Shown here in pieces: positions 1 through 8,507 of a stretch of 64,000 nucleotides of DNA; within the stretch, counting starts at the first letter, position 1; every line of letters begins with the position of its first letter. Source of the DNA: Vibrio penaeicida (GTDB lineage Bacteria; Pseudomonadota; Gammaproteobacteria; Enterobacterales; Vibrionaceae); contig NZ_AP025144.1 of assembly GCF_019977755.1 (NCBI RefSeq), forward strand, positions 1,736,001 through 1,800,000, in the 5' to 3' direction. The position numbers were made by a program, and so were the translations under genes. A model generated the notes under the pieces. The model saw only the letters and a list, made by a program, of their open reading frames with translations, was not told where the DNA came from and did no database searches.

Positions 1-33
1 GTGTTAAAAATTGATGGGGGGCTAGTGATTTAA
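1..33 (+). CDS. C-terminal end of an upstream gene, possibly a short-chain dehydrogenase
   Basis: Frame 1 is open from the window edge and reads VLKIDGGLVI followed by TAA. An (I/V)DGG motif a few residues from the C-terminus is common in short-chain dehydrogenases/reductases. A strong terminator hairpin begins 20 bases after the stop, as expected for the end of a gene. Only ten residues are visible, so the family is a guess. Confidence 0.35.
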   Translation: MLKIDGGLVI

Positions 34-52
34 CGTCTTCACCTAGTCATTT

Positions 53-97
53 AAAGTGAGGTGGGACTTGATGTGCCCGCTTCACTTTTGCCTTTTC
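53..97 (+). terminator. Intrinsic terminator after the upstream gene
   Basis: A 13-bp stem (53-65 with 76-88, two G-T wobbles) encloses a 10-base loop and is followed by TTTTGCCTTTT. It sits between the stop at 31-33 and the next gene at 212. Confidence 0.6.
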
Positions 98-211
98 GAT
101 TACATTTCAAACGATCACACCTTACTCTGCTTTCAGACGGTGATATTTCGGACATAGTGTTTACGCTCTAAGCTCAAAAAAGTGGTATAACTAACTGAAC
201 AGGAGGAAGTT

Positions 212-370
212 ATGACCAGACTAATTGCAATTGGGGTGCTTATTGCCATCGCCGTGCTACTTTTTCGTTATCGAACCAACGAAAAACTGCAAAAAGGCGT
301 CATTCTTGCATCAATAATTGGGTTTGTAATCTACGTTGTGTCAGTTATGACCATGGAATTGATCAACTGA
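212..370 (+). CDS. Small two-helix membrane protein (52 aa)
   Basis: The reading frame encodes 52 residues, starting MTRLIAIGVLIAIAV and ending MTMELIN. A near-perfect Shine-Dalgarno sequence AGGAGG lies at 201-206, six bases before the ATG. The protein has two hydrophobic stretches (about residues 3-17 and 30-47) separated by a short charged segment (RYRTNEKLQK), so it is predicted to be a small double-spanning inner-membrane protein with a cytoplasmic or periplasmic hairpin. An extended -10-like element (TGGTATAAC) ends at 191. The next gene starts 15 bases after the stop, so the two are probably co-transcribed. The family is not recognised; the good ribosome site and composition argue for a real gene. 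Confidence 0.65.
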   Translation: MTRLIAIGVLIAIAVLLFRYRTNEKLQKGVILASIIGFVIYVVSVMTMELIN

Positions 371-385
371 CGTTGGAGCTAAAGA

Positions 386-1138
386 ATGGTAGACAATAAT
401 ATCCAAGACGAACGCGATGACGATCAGGAAGAAGTCGTCATTATTGAAGAGCGTAACAAATCCTCTTACATCTACATCACAGTTGCGGCCATATTAGGGC
501 TAGCGATTGGTGGACTGGTTGGTGCCGTAGTTACGCAAAGCAGTTGGCAGGATGCCTACCTATCTCAAGATAAAGAAACTCAAACGTTGGCTGGTGAAAA
601 TGTACAGCTTCAACAAACATTAAGTGCCTATGAAGTCGACTCAGCTAAAGCGATTGAGTCGGCATTGATTCAGCAAGCAAATGAACTGAATGCGAAGTTC
701 CAAGCACAACTTCAACAGCTACAGACGACGGTGACAGAGCTTGAAAAGGTGAACCTAGAGCAAGAAGCGTTGATTGCCCAACAAGGCTCACAACTTGAAG
801 ATTTGGGTATATCAAACCAAAGACTCAATCGACAAGCCGATTTACAAGCCTCTGTGTTTGAACGTTCAAGAGAAGTATTTCAGCGTGAAATGGCTATCCG
901 ACAAGAGTTAGACGGGTTGCTTAAAGAACAGAAAGAGCTGCTGCCTCAGAAGGAAAAACTCAGTAAAGAGTGTGACGAGTTTTTGGCAGGCACATCTTGG
1001 GATGCGTCTTCAGATTCGTGTGATAAGAGTGACGACGTGAATTCTAAACTCAGCCAAATCGCACAAATGATTGAGGTTCATAAACTGGATCTTGAACAAA
1101 TCAAAGCGCTGTCTGAAGGGCTGGGGTTAGGTAACTGA
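386..1138 (+). CDS. Single-pass membrane protein with long coiled coil
   Basis: The 250-residue protein has an acidic N-terminus (residues 1-25), one transmembrane helix (about 28-49, rich in Gly, Ala and Val) and a long Gln/Glu-rich region (about 55-190) with heptad-like spacing that should form a coiled coil. Two cysteines near the C-terminus flank a short loop (KECDEF and SDSCDKS) and may form a disulfide if the domain is periplasmic. It lies 15 bases after the small membrane protein gene, so both probably form one operon ending at the hairpin at 1186. Similar Vibrio proteins carry vague chromosome-partitioning names, but nothing in this sequence shows such a role. Function unknown. Confidence 0.8.
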   Translation: MVDNNIQDERDDDQEEVVIIEERNKSSYIYITVAAILGLAIGGLVGAVVTQSSWQDAYLSQDKETQTLAGENVQLQQTLSAYEVDSAKAIESALIQQANELNAKFQAQLQQLQTTVTELEKVNLEQEALIAQQGSQLEDLGISNQRLNRQADLQASVFERSREVFQREMAIRQELDGLLKEQKELLPQKEKLSKECDEFLAGTSWDASSDSCDKSDDVNSKLSQIAQMIEVHKLDLEQIKALSEGLGLGN

Positions 1139-1185
1139 TCTTTCTCGCGCAAAGCTAGTTTGATTTGAAAAGAAAACTGATTCGA

Positions 1186-1226
1186 AAACAAACCCTGCCA
1201 ATGTTGTTGGCGGGGTTTGTTTTTTA
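1186..1226. terminator. Bidirectional terminator between convergent genes
   Basis: A 16-bp stem with one G-T pair (1186-1201 with 1207-1222) has a 5-base loop. It is followed by a T run on the plus strand and a shorter one on the minus strand. It separates the coiled-coil gene from the convergent permease gene ending at 1236. Confidence 0.85.
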
Positions 1227-1235
1227 TAGGCATTT

Positions 1236-2399
1236 TTATCGGGCTGGACTTTCCGTATCCGAATTACGCATCCGAATCCAAGCGATACCAAACCAGATAA
1301 ACGCAAGCACCCAAAGCTGTGTGACCACGTCTTTAATTTGCCAAAGCTGTGCGCCCATTTGATTGAGTTTTAAGAAGCCTTGAATAGCTGGCGTACTCGG
1401 CAGTGCATTTGCTATCCAAATCAGAGGTTGTGGCAAGCTTTCAACCGGCCATATAAACCCAGCGGTGAAAATCAGTGGCATTGAACTCACCAGCACAATT
1501 AACGTAACCAGCTCCGTTCTCGGCAATAGGCTGCCCAATACAATACCAACTGCGCCAGTGCTTATTAAGAAGGGGATAAGCAAAGCGAACAAGTTGGGTA
1601 TGCTGGCTAGCCTATTGATCTCGTAGAAATCAAAACTGAATCCGAAGTAATACAAACTGAGAGCAAGATATAAAACGCCGAACACAAAAACGCGATGGCT
1701 TACGAGGCTTAATGGCGACATTTTATGCCAATACGCTGATGGGGTATTTGTTTTCTTCTGGTGCGCAGTCAGAAGACCTGCACCCATGATCAATGTTTGA
1801 TGAAGTATGAGTACAAAGACAGCGGGGACGACATAGTCGACGTAACCCATTTCGGGATTAAACGTGGGTTTAATGTTTAAGTGCACTGGTGAATACAGTT
1901 CACTGGCTTTCGCTAGTGGCATGCCATCGGCAAGCAGTTTTACCACTTTTGCTTTCGCCGCCAAAGTCCCCGATGCTTGTGCCAGACCTTCAACAACCGC
2001 ACCATAAACCAAAAAGTATGATGCGTCGCCAGCGTAAGACAGCACGGGGCTTTTGCCTAGCATGAGATCCCGATAAAAGTGCTCTGGGATCACCAAAATG
2101 CCGCTTACCTGTTGCGACAAAAACAACGATTTTGCGTCTTCTATGGCGTGTACTCGATGGGTAATGGTGACTTGGGGTGTCGCATCGACCATGCGTTCGA
2201 GCTGATAACTGGTTTGGCTTTTGTCTAAGTTAACCACCGCGACGGTTTGTTCCTGAGCCACTTGGTTAGCATAGGGGAGTGGATATAGGAAAGAGTAAAA
2301 CAGAGTGCCACCAAACACCGTTAAAACAATCGCTGGATGCTTCACAATAGCGCGTAATTCTTGCCAAAGAGACTGAGGAAATAACCATTGAGTGCTCAT
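1236..2399 (-). CDS. ABC-2 type permease, second of two in an export operon
   Basis: The 387-residue protein has the layout of the ABC-2 permease family (ABC2_membrane_3 type). There is an N-terminal helix (about 24-44), a large extracytoplasmic domain (about 45-185) and a C-terminal bundle of five or six helices (about 190-375). It overlaps the upstream permease gene by four bases (ATGA), which implies translational coupling. Such proteins form the membrane channel of exporters for drugs, lipids or other small hydrophobic compounds. They normally need a separate ATP-binding subunit, but none is encoded here. The gene is the last of the operon and ends near the bidirectional terminator. The substrate cannot be read from the sequence. 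Confidence 0.85.
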   Translation of the reverse strand: MSTQWLFPQSLWQELRAIVKHPAIVLTVFGGTLFYSFLYPLPYANQVAQEQTVAVVNLDKSQTSYQLERMVDATPQVTITHRVHAIEDAKSLFLSQQVSGILVIPEHFYRDLMLGKSPVLSYAGDASYFLVYGAVVEGLAQASGTLAAKAKVVKLLADGMPLAKASELYSPVHLNIKPTFNPEMGYVDYVVPAVFVLILHQTLIMGAGLLTAHQKKTNTPSAYWHKMSPLSLVSHRVFVFGVLYLALSLYYFGFSFDFYEINRLASIPNLFALLIPFLISTGAVGIVLGSLLPRTELVTLIVLVSSMPLIFTAGFIWPVESLPQPLIWIANALPSTPAIQGFLKLNQMGAQLWQIKDVVTQLWVLAFIWFGIAWIRMRNSDTESPAR

Positions 2400-3586
2400 G
2401 AGGTTACCGCCTTAGCCGAAACACTGTTCTTACGAATCAGCAATAACATCAGTATGAAAGGCACAATGTAACCCGCCATTGGTATAAGTGTGTTCAACGT
2501 GTCTGCCCAAGTTGCCCCGTAGTTAGACTGGTAAACTTGAGCTTCAATGTAGTGGCTAACAGGCAACATAGCGCGCCAAGCTTGTGCAATACCATTCATT
2601 TCTGTAACGGGAAAAGTGATCCCCATAAACGCGAAGCTGGGGGCGGTGAATGCGCCAGCGAAACTCATGGCTCGCGTGGCATCCAGACTCAAAAAGAAAA
2701 ATACGCTTCCCATGATCATACAGGCAATAACCATCAATACCTGTGCAAGCAATAAAATGGCGATGTCGCCATGAAATGGCCAGCCCAGTCCAATGTAAAA
2801 CCAGAAAAGCATCAATAAGCCTTGGGCGACAAATACTAAAGAGTATGGCGCAAGTGTTCGAAACACGTTTAAGATAGGTGCGCCCTTGAACCACTGCTCT
2901 TTGCCTCTCAAACGCAAGTTCGCGGCTAATGCCATCACGGTGCCAACCACAATGGCAATTTGCCATATGGCAGGTACCACAGCGCCAAGAAGAAACTGCG
3001 AATAGTTGGTATTGCTGTTAAACAGAGGCGTGATTTGGCTTCGCACTGGTACCGCTTGCCCTAAAGCTTGCACAGGCGTTGTATCGCCTCCTAGCAGTAC
3101 TTTTCCCGCTTCAAGTTTTGCATTAAACGTCCCTTGAGCTTGCAACAATGCGGAATTGATTAATCGACCGATAAGTATGTATTGCGTGTTCGTAAATGCC
3201 GAAATTTGCGGTGGCTTGCTCTGCAAAACATGCTTGAAGCTGTTTGATGGTATCACTATGTAGGCATAGATCTCGCCAGACTGAAGCGCCTCTTTAGCCG
3301 ATAGTGTATTGGTGTAATGGCTTTGTACATCAAGGCTTGGGGAGGCATCGTAATGACGTACAAGCTCGCGTGAAAACTGAGTGTGGTCGTGATCGACAAT
3401 ACCAATCGCCATATCTCTTGCGAGACCTTGATTGAACACACCCCAAATGATCACCGCAACCAGAATAGGAATCCACGTTAAAGCAGGCAAAAGCCATTTG
3501 TCTGCTTTCACTATTAGGCATTGTCCAGAGCCCAAGCGTTGCTCGGAAAACAAGCGTTGCCCTGAATCCGATGAAGATTGAATCAT
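2396..3586 (-). CDS. ABC-2 type permease, first of two in an export operon
   Basis: The 396-residue protein has the same architecture as its downstream partner: an N-terminal helix (about 35-53), an extracytoplasmic domain (about 54-205) and six predicted helices to the C-terminus. Two permeases of this kind probably form a heterodimer. The gene starts three bases after the HlyD-like gene and overlaps the second permease by four bases. No Walker A or signature motif is present in either permease, so neither carries its own ATPase, unlike RbbA-type fusions. The ATPase may be encoded elsewhere. The first 28 residues are polar and Ser/Gln-rich, so a slightly later start is possible. Confidence 0.85.
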   Translation of the reverse strand: MIQSSSDSGQRLFSEQRLGSGQCLIVKADKWLLPALTWIPILVAVIIWGVFNQGLARDMAIGIVDHDHTQFSRELVRHYDASPSLDVQSHYTNTLSAKEALQSGEIYAYIVIPSNSFKHVLQSKPPQISAFTNTQYILIGRLINSALLQAQGTFNAKLEAGKVLLGGDTTPVQALGQAVPVRSQITPLFNSNTNYSQFLLGAVVPAIWQIAIVVGTVMALAANLRLRGKEQWFKGAPILNVFRTLAPYSLVFVAQGLLMLFWFYIGLGWPFHGDIAILLLAQVLMVIACMIMGSVFFFLSLDATRAMSFAGAFTAPSFAFMGITFPVTEMNGIAQAWRAMLPVSHYIEAQVYQSNYGATWADTLNTLIPMAGYIVPFILMLLLIRKNSVSAKAVTS

Positions 3587-3589
3587 GGA

Positions 3590-4573
3590 TTATAAACTCT
3601 CTATAACGACACTCATGCCCATACGAAGCCCTTCTGTTGGCTTGGTTGGGCGCGCTTCAACTTCAAATGTTCTCATATCAAAACCCTGAGAAGAGTCGGT
3701 AGAGCGCCACGTTGCGAAATCACCCATTACGGATACGTGAGAAACTTTGAAGGTAACGTGTTGTTCGATCGCTGGAACCCACGCCGAAAACTCACTGCCT
3801 TTAGAAAATTTACTCAGTAAATCTTCACGAACATTGAACACAGCCCAAGCATCTTCCATATCCAATACGGTTACAACAGGGAACCCTTGAGGTGCTAATT
3901 CACCTGGGCTTAGTAGAACTTGTGATACCTCACCTTTAAACCAGCTTCGGATTTTAGTGTCGGCGGCAAAGGCTTCGACTTCAGCAACGGCACCGGCGGC
4001 CATTCTGGCTTTCTCCGCAGCAGCGCGTTTGGTTTCATCGCGTGCGCCTTCATTCGCCATTTCATACATTTGGTATGCGGCACTTTCCGTGTATTTAGCG
4101 GCTTGCCACTGAGTTAATGCCTCATCACGTTTTTGTTCCGCGACAACACCATCTTTGTATAGGTTGTTAATACGGTTATAGGTTTTTTCCATCAAGTCTG
4201 ATGCGGCTTTGGCTTTTTGCCACTGATCTTTGGATGCTTGAATTTGCTGATCGCGTGCGCCTTTTTCTGCTTCTTGAGCCAGTGCGCCGGCCGCTTCTTT
4301 ACTCGCCACCGCTTGTTCTAACTTGGCGTCTAACTCTGGGCTGTAGATGGTGAAGATAAGATCACCATTTTGAATCTCATCGCCTTTTCGAACCAATACT
4401 TTGTCGATACGACCAGCGACTTTGGATGAAATATTGTATTGCTGCGCTTCGATTTGCCCTTGAAGGCGCAGGGGCTGTTCTTCATAGGCCGCGTTGAAAC
4501 TGTGAATCAGCCATCCACCTAAACCTAAGGCGACGACGCCAGCGAAAACAGGTTTTAATAGGTTTGATTTCAT
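3590..4573 (-). CDS. HlyD-family membrane fusion protein of the export operon
   Basis: The 327-residue protein has an N-terminal membrane anchor (about 8-25) and a biotinyl-lipoyl-like first half (VAGRIDKVLVRKGDEIQNGD, about 52-71). An Ala/Glu/Lys-rich alpha-helical hairpin follows (about 85-200), then the second lipoyl half and a beta-barrel (about 210-325). This is the periplasmic adaptor that joins an inner-membrane transporter to a TolC-type channel. It overlaps the TolC-like gene by four bases and precedes the two permeases, so the operon codes for a whole envelope-spanning exporter apart from its ATPase. The overall form resembles YbhG/YhiI adaptors. Confidence 0.9.
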   Translation of the reverse strand: MKSNLLKPVFAGVVALGLGGWLIHSFNAAYEEQPLRLQGQIEAQQYNISSKVAGRIDKVLVRKGDEIQNGDLIFTIYSPELDAKLEQAVASKEAAGALAQEAEKGARDQQIQASKDQWQKAKAASDLMEKTYNRINNLYKDGVVAEQKRDEALTQWQAAKYTESAAYQMYEMANEGARDETKRAAAEKARMAAGAVAEVEAFAADTKIRSWFKGEVSQVLLSPGELAPQGFPVVTVLDMEDAWAVFNVREDLLSKFSKGSEFSAWVPAIEQHVTFKVSHVSVMGDFATWRSTDSSQGFDMRTFEVEARPTKPTEGLRMGMSVVIESL

Positions 4574-5973
4574 GATTGAGTCTCCAGATTGGCTCTATGT
4601 TCGTATTGATGGAAAGTGGTCATTTCATTGCTCAGTGCGAGCAGTTTATTCAGTGCGATAAGGTAGTTGAAACGTGCGGCATGTTGCTGCGTTTTTATGC
4701 TGGCTAAATAAAGCTGAGCATCGACGACTTCTAATGAGTTAGATAAACCTTGCGAAAACGCACGTTGGCGAAGCTTAAGGTTTTCTGAAGCTAGGTTTAA
4801 GCTAGAGGTGAGCCCATTGACTTCTTCCTTGGCTTGCTCGGCTTCTAAATAGGTTTTCTCCACTAACACTTGTAAGTCTTTTTGCGCTTGTGCCTTTAAA
4901 TGTTGAACTTGTTGAACGGCGCTATGAGCAGCCTGAGAGCGGTCAGAGCGACCAGAAGAGTCGATAAGTGGAATACTGACTCCGACACCCACGAGCCAGT
5001 CTGGCTTCATTTGGCTTGCCAAGCTGTCGTGTTCATATACGGTGTAATCGCCATATAGGTAAACATTCGGGAAGTATTTCCCGTCTTCTGCTTTCACAAA
5101 ATTGCTGGCTTGTTGCTCCTTGGCGTCGAGCAATTGTAAACCCGGGTAGGTATTTAAGGTTTGATCAACAAAAGCCGACATTGGCGGTAGGCTATCGTTA
5201 ATGAATAAAGCGCTTTGCAACTGAACGTCTTTTACATTGAGCATTTTGGCTAATGCGGTTTTTGCGATGTCCAAATCACGCTCTGCTTTTTTCCGATCGA
5301 CTTTGGCTTTATCTAACGAGGCTTCGGCTTGTAAGCGTTCTACCTTAGCGATTTGCCCTTGTTTTTCCATTTTCAAAGCGAAGTTGCGGTGTTTTTCTAA
5401 TCCATCCTCAACGGCGTGTCTTGTTTCAACCACTTTTTTGGCAAGGACGACACTGAAATAAAACTTGGTCAGGTCCTCAAATTTTGCCTGCCTTTCCATT
5501 TCAAGTTGGCTTCGCGCTTCTTCAGTTTGACCTTTCGCTATTTCTTGAGCCGCTGTAATTCTTCCGCCTGTGAATATCGGCCAAATGGCGCGGATAGACG
5601 ATGAAAAAATGTCTTTCTCGGTAATAGTGGAACTCGCACCTGCTAGGCTTTGAATAACACTTGGGGGCAACATATGACCTAAGCCCGATAGGTCGACATT
5701 AGAACTCTCTGCGACTTGTCCAGCCGATAATGTCACATCGTCATCTAAGCGAGTGTAGTTAGCAGAAAGGGTAACTTTGGGTAAGTTTAAACTGTCTTTC
5801 GATGCTTGAAGGTGTTGGTAACGCTGAAGATTGGCTCGAGAAGCCGATAAGGCGTCGCTTTGTTGCTGCACGATTTGCCACGCCTGATCAAAGCTAACTG
5901 GTTGAGATTGCGCGGAAAAGGGTAGGGTAATCAGTGTCCCCAAAAGAAAGGCAAAAGGTCTCTTTTTCATCAT
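4570..5973 (-). CDS. TolC-family outer-membrane efflux protein
   Basis: The 467-residue protein has a signal peptide (about 1-23, ending SAQS/Q) and two repeats of the outer-membrane efflux protein domain (about 28-230 and 255-450), with long Gln/Ala/Leu-rich helices. It would form the trimeric outer-membrane channel for the HlyD-like adaptor and permeases encoded directly downstream. It is the first gene of the operon. The start is either of two adjacent Met codons. A palindrome (5998-6013) about 25 bases upstream of the start is a candidate operator. Confidence 0.9.
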   Translation of the reverse strand: MMKKRPFAFLLGTLITLPFSAQSQPVSFDQAWQIVQQQSDALSASRANLQRYQHLQASKDSLNLPKVTLSANYTRLDDDVTLSAGQVAESSNVDLSGLGHMLPPSVIQSLAGASSTITEKDIFSSSIRAIWPIFTGGRITAAQEIAKGQTEEARSQLEMERQAKFEDLTKFYFSVVLAKKVVETRHAVEDGLEKHRNFALKMEKQGQIAKVERLQAEASLDKAKVDRKKAERDLDIAKTALAKMLNVKDVQLQSALFINDSLPPMSAFVDQTLNTYPGLQLLDAKEQQASNFVKAEDGKYFPNVYLYGDYTVYEHDSLASQMKPDWLVGVGVSIPLIDSSGRSDRSQAAHSAVQQVQHLKAQAQKDLQVLVEKTYLEAEQAKEEVNGLTSSLNLASENLKLRQRAFSQGLSNSLEVVDAQLYLASIKTQQHAARFNYLIALNKLLALSNEMTTFHQYEHRANLETQS

Positions 5974-5997
5974 TAACTGACCGCTGAAAATTGAAAG

Positions 5998-6013
5998 TAG
6001 AGTTTATACTCTA
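5998..6013. promoter_or_regulatory. Palindrome upstream of the export operon
   Basis: TAGAGT and ACTCTA arms flank a 4-base centre (TTAT), starting 25 bases upstream of the TolC-like gene start in the 149-bp divergent region shared with the sensor kinase gene. It could be a repressor or activator site, but no regulator gene of the usual efflux type lies nearby. Confidence 0.3.
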
Positions 6014-6122
6014 AAAAATGACTGTGCAACCGAGTCTTTTTGATAAAGGAGTCAATTTTTTGCGACGCCTAACGGAAGAAATGTTTCTTTTTTGTTATGT
6101 TCCGAGCTCAGAATAAAGGGGA

Positions 6123-7733
6123 ATGACATTGTTAAGTTGGAAGAATCTGAGTTTTCGCCGCAGGCTATTGATAATCATGACATTGTCTGGCTTGATCGAG
6201 CTGTTGATTTTGACGGCAGCCGGATTTGCTTACATTAAACATTCCCAGCAAGAAGAAATGGGTTACAAAGCACTCGGAATCGCCCAGTTTTTGGCTCAGT
6301 CCCAATCGGTCGTCGATATGGTAACCACGGAAGAGGTGGGGCTGCTCCCACAAGAATTTAAAGAGTTGACGGATTTGATCGGGGCAACTTTTATTGTGAT
6401 CGGCAATAAAGAAGGCATTCGATTGATTCACCCCGTGAGCGAGCGCGTCGGGCAGCCAATGAAAGGGGGAGATAATGTTAGGGCGCTGGAATTAGGGCAA
6501 TCTTACGTTTCCTATGCTGAAGGTTCGCTGGGCAAGTCGGTCCGCGGTAAAACCCCGATATTTGATCGCGATGGCAATATTATTGGCGTTGTTTCAGTGG
6601 GTTATTTATTGGATAGCCTGCAAGATAGAATTGAGCCATATCTTGCCTTTCTCATTGCGATGGCGCTGCTGGTGGTGATTGCCAACGCTGTTTTGTCTAA
6701 TTACGCATCAAGGCGTTTTCAGAAAGCAATTTTAGGCTTCGAGCCAGAAGAAATCGCTCGGTTGTATGTCGAGCTTGATGTCACGATGAGTACGATAAAA
6801 GAGGGGGTTATCAGCATAGATAACAAAGGGCTGATCCGATCAATCAATCGCAGTGCATGTGACATTCTTAAAATTAAGCGCGGCAGTGTGATGAACATGC
6901 CAATGAAAGAGGTTCTGCCAGACAGTGACTTGATTGGCATTCTTTCCACCAAAGAGCCTCAGCATGATATTGATCTTTATTTGAATGATCAGCGAATAGT
7001 CGCCAACCGCAATCCAATTATCGTAAAGGGAGAAGTGGTTGGGGCGGTGTCGAGCTTTCGTCGTCGTGATGAAATAACCGAACTGACAAAACAGCTTTCA
7101 CAAACGCGCGAATACGCCGATATGCTTCGTTCTCAAACCCATGAACACCGGAACAAGCTCAATACGATAAGCGGGCTGGTGCAACTGGGTGAATCGGAAG
7201 AAGTGCAGAAGCTGATAGGGCAAGAGACCGCGCACTATCAAGCGCTGATTGGTTTTATACGAGAAACAGTGAAAGACCCATTAGTCGCCGGTTTATTGCT
7301 GGGAAAAACTGAACGTGCACGTGAGATTGGGTTGGTTTTGGAAATTGATAACGGCACACGATTAGAACCACTACCAACCAACGTGAATGCTGAAGACCTC
7401 GTGACAATTTTGGGTAATTTAATTGATAACGCATTCGACGCAATGATCGTAGAGCGCGGGAAAATGCCCAATAACCACATTTTTGTTTCTATCAGCGATT
7501 ACGGTACAGAAATTATTTTAGAAGTAGAAGACAGCGGTTGCGGTTTGCCAAGTGACATTGATGTAGCCAAACTTGTAGAGAAAGGTGTTTCAAGTAAGGC
7601 GAAAAACAATCGAGGTGTTGGGCTATACCTTGTTGATAATTTGGTTAAGCAATATGGCGGTCAGCTGGATATTGGAAACGGACCGACTCAAGGAGTAAGA
7701 GCAACGGTGTATATACCAAAGGAAAAGAAATAA
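6123..7733 (+). CDS. Sensor histidine kinase of the CitA/DcuS type
   Basis: The 536-residue protein has a first transmembrane helix (about 14-37), a periplasmic sensor domain (about 40-168) of the size seen in CitA/DcuS, and a second helix (about 172-193). A cytoplasmic PAS domain follows (about 210-310), then an H-box THEHRNKLNTISGLVQL with the likely phosphorylated His340, and an ATPase domain with N-box (GNLIDNAFDAM), G1 (VEDSGCGLP) and G2 (GVGLYLVDNL). Family members sense C4-dicarboxylates or citrate. The response regulator gene overlaps the stop by one base. A tricarboxylate transporter operon lies a few genes away and is a plausible target, but this is inference. Confidence 0.9.
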   Translation: MTLLSWKNLSFRRRLLIIMTLSGLIELLILTAAGFAYIKHSQQEEMGYKALGIAQFLAQSQSVVDMVTTEEVGLLPQEFKELTDLIGATFIVIGNKEGIRLIHPVSERVGQPMKGGDNVRALELGQSYVSYAEGSLGKSVRGKTPIFDRDGNIIGVVSVGYLLDSLQDRIEPYLAFLIAMALLVVIANAVLSNYASRRFQKAILGFEPEEIARLYVELDVTMSTIKEGVISIDNKGLIRSINRSACDILKIKRGSVMNMPMKEVLPDSDLIGILSTKEPQHDIDLYLNDQRIVANRNPIIVKGEVVGAVSSFRRRDEITELTKQLSQTREYADMLRSQTHEHRNKLNTISGLVQLGESEEVQKLIGQETAHYQALIGFIRETVKDPLVAGLLLGKTERAREIGLVLEIDNGTRLEPLPTNVNAEDLVTILGNLIDNAFDAMIVERGKMPNNHIFVSISDYGTEIILEVEDSGCGLPSDIDVAKLVEKGVSSKAKNNRGVGLYLVDNLVKQYGGQLDIGNGPTQGVRATVYIPKEKK

Positions 7734-8419
7734 TGGTGGCAAGTACAAAAGTGATGATCATCGAGGACGATGAAGGTATCGCTGAAGTACATCACAGATA
7801 TCTTAATCAGATTGGTGGGTTTGATGTGGTCGCGATCGCCACCTCCCAATCTGAAGCGGAAATGCAGTTGGATCTGCTTCAACCGGATCTTGTGATACTT
7901 GATGTCTACCTACCAGATGGAAATGGGCTTGAAATCCTCAGTCAAGTACGGCAACAAAAACAGCACTGCGATGTGATTTTGGTAACCGCAGCACGCGATG
8001 TTGATACGCTGCAAGAAGCCATGCGAGGTGGGGTGGTGGATTACTTATTGAAGCCTGTCATTTTTTCACGACTTGAAGCGGCGTTAAAAAAATATCAAGC
8101 GCAGAAACAAGAGCTGGAAACCGTATCGGATTTGGACCAGAAACTGGTCGATAAAATGTTGCAAGCATCAACGTCGCAAGAGCCTTCAACAAACCGATTA
8201 CCCAAAGGTATTGATGGTGTAACACTCGATAAGATCCGCCAGCTTTTTGGGGGGGATTCACAATTCACCGCCGACGAAGCTGGCATTAAAATTGGTGCAA
8301 GCCGAACAACGGCAAGGCGTTACCTTGAGTATTTAATTAGTTCCGGTGAAATTGAAGCGGATGTTCATTACGGGTCTGTGGGGCGACCTGAACGCACTTA
8401 TCGCAGAATCTTCCGTTAA
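7733..8419 (+). CDS. Response regulator of the CitB/DcuR type
   Basis: The 228-residue protein has a receiver domain (about 5-122) with acidic residues EDD at 11-13, phosphoacceptor Asp57 in LVILDVYLP, a conserved Thr/Ala region (LVTAARD) and Lys in YLLKPV. The C-terminal part (about 160-225) has a winged helix-turn-helix segment (SRTTARRYLEYLISSGEIEA) like CitB, DpiA and DcuR. It is translationally coupled to the kinase gene (TAATG overlap). It probably activates transport or catabolic genes for organic acids. Targets cannot be fixed from sequence; the adjacent binding-protein gene and the tct operon are candidates. Confidence 0.9.
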   Translation: MVASTKVMIIEDDEGIAEVHHRYLNQIGGFDVVAIATSQSEAEMQLDLLQPDLVILDVYLPDGNGLEILSQVRQQKQHCDVILVTAARDVDTLQEAMRGGVVDYLLKPVIFSRLEAALKKYQAQKQELETVSDLDQKLVDKMLQASTSQEPSTNRLPKGIDGVTLDKIRQLFGGDSQFTADEAGIKIGASRTTARRYLEYLISSGEIEADVHYGSVGRPERTYRRIFR

Positions 8420-8458
8420 TCAATTTCTGATAAGAGCTTTAAACGAAAATTAGCAGGT

Positions 8459-8499
8459 CCTAACAAATTGTCTAAACTTGGATAAGACAATGTGTTAGG
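8459..8499 (+). promoter_or_regulatory. Two-tier hairpin covering the ribosome site of the next gene
   Basis: Arms CCTAACA/TGTTAGG and TTGTCT/AGACAA are perfectly nested, separated by a 2-base symmetric internal loop and an 11-base apical loop. The only Shine-Dalgarno-like bases (TTAGGG, 8495-8500) are part of the right arm. The hairpin starts 40 bases after the regulator stop and ends 8 bases before the ATG at 8508. It may sequester the ribosome site or act as a weak terminator (tail GCTTTCTT). Confidence 0.45.
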
Positions 8500-8507
8500 G
8501 CTTTCTT

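Noticed and set aside
1165..1362. Plus-strand open frame of 65 codons
   Set aside because: It starts in the spacer, contains the bidirectional terminator and then runs antisense to the permease gene.
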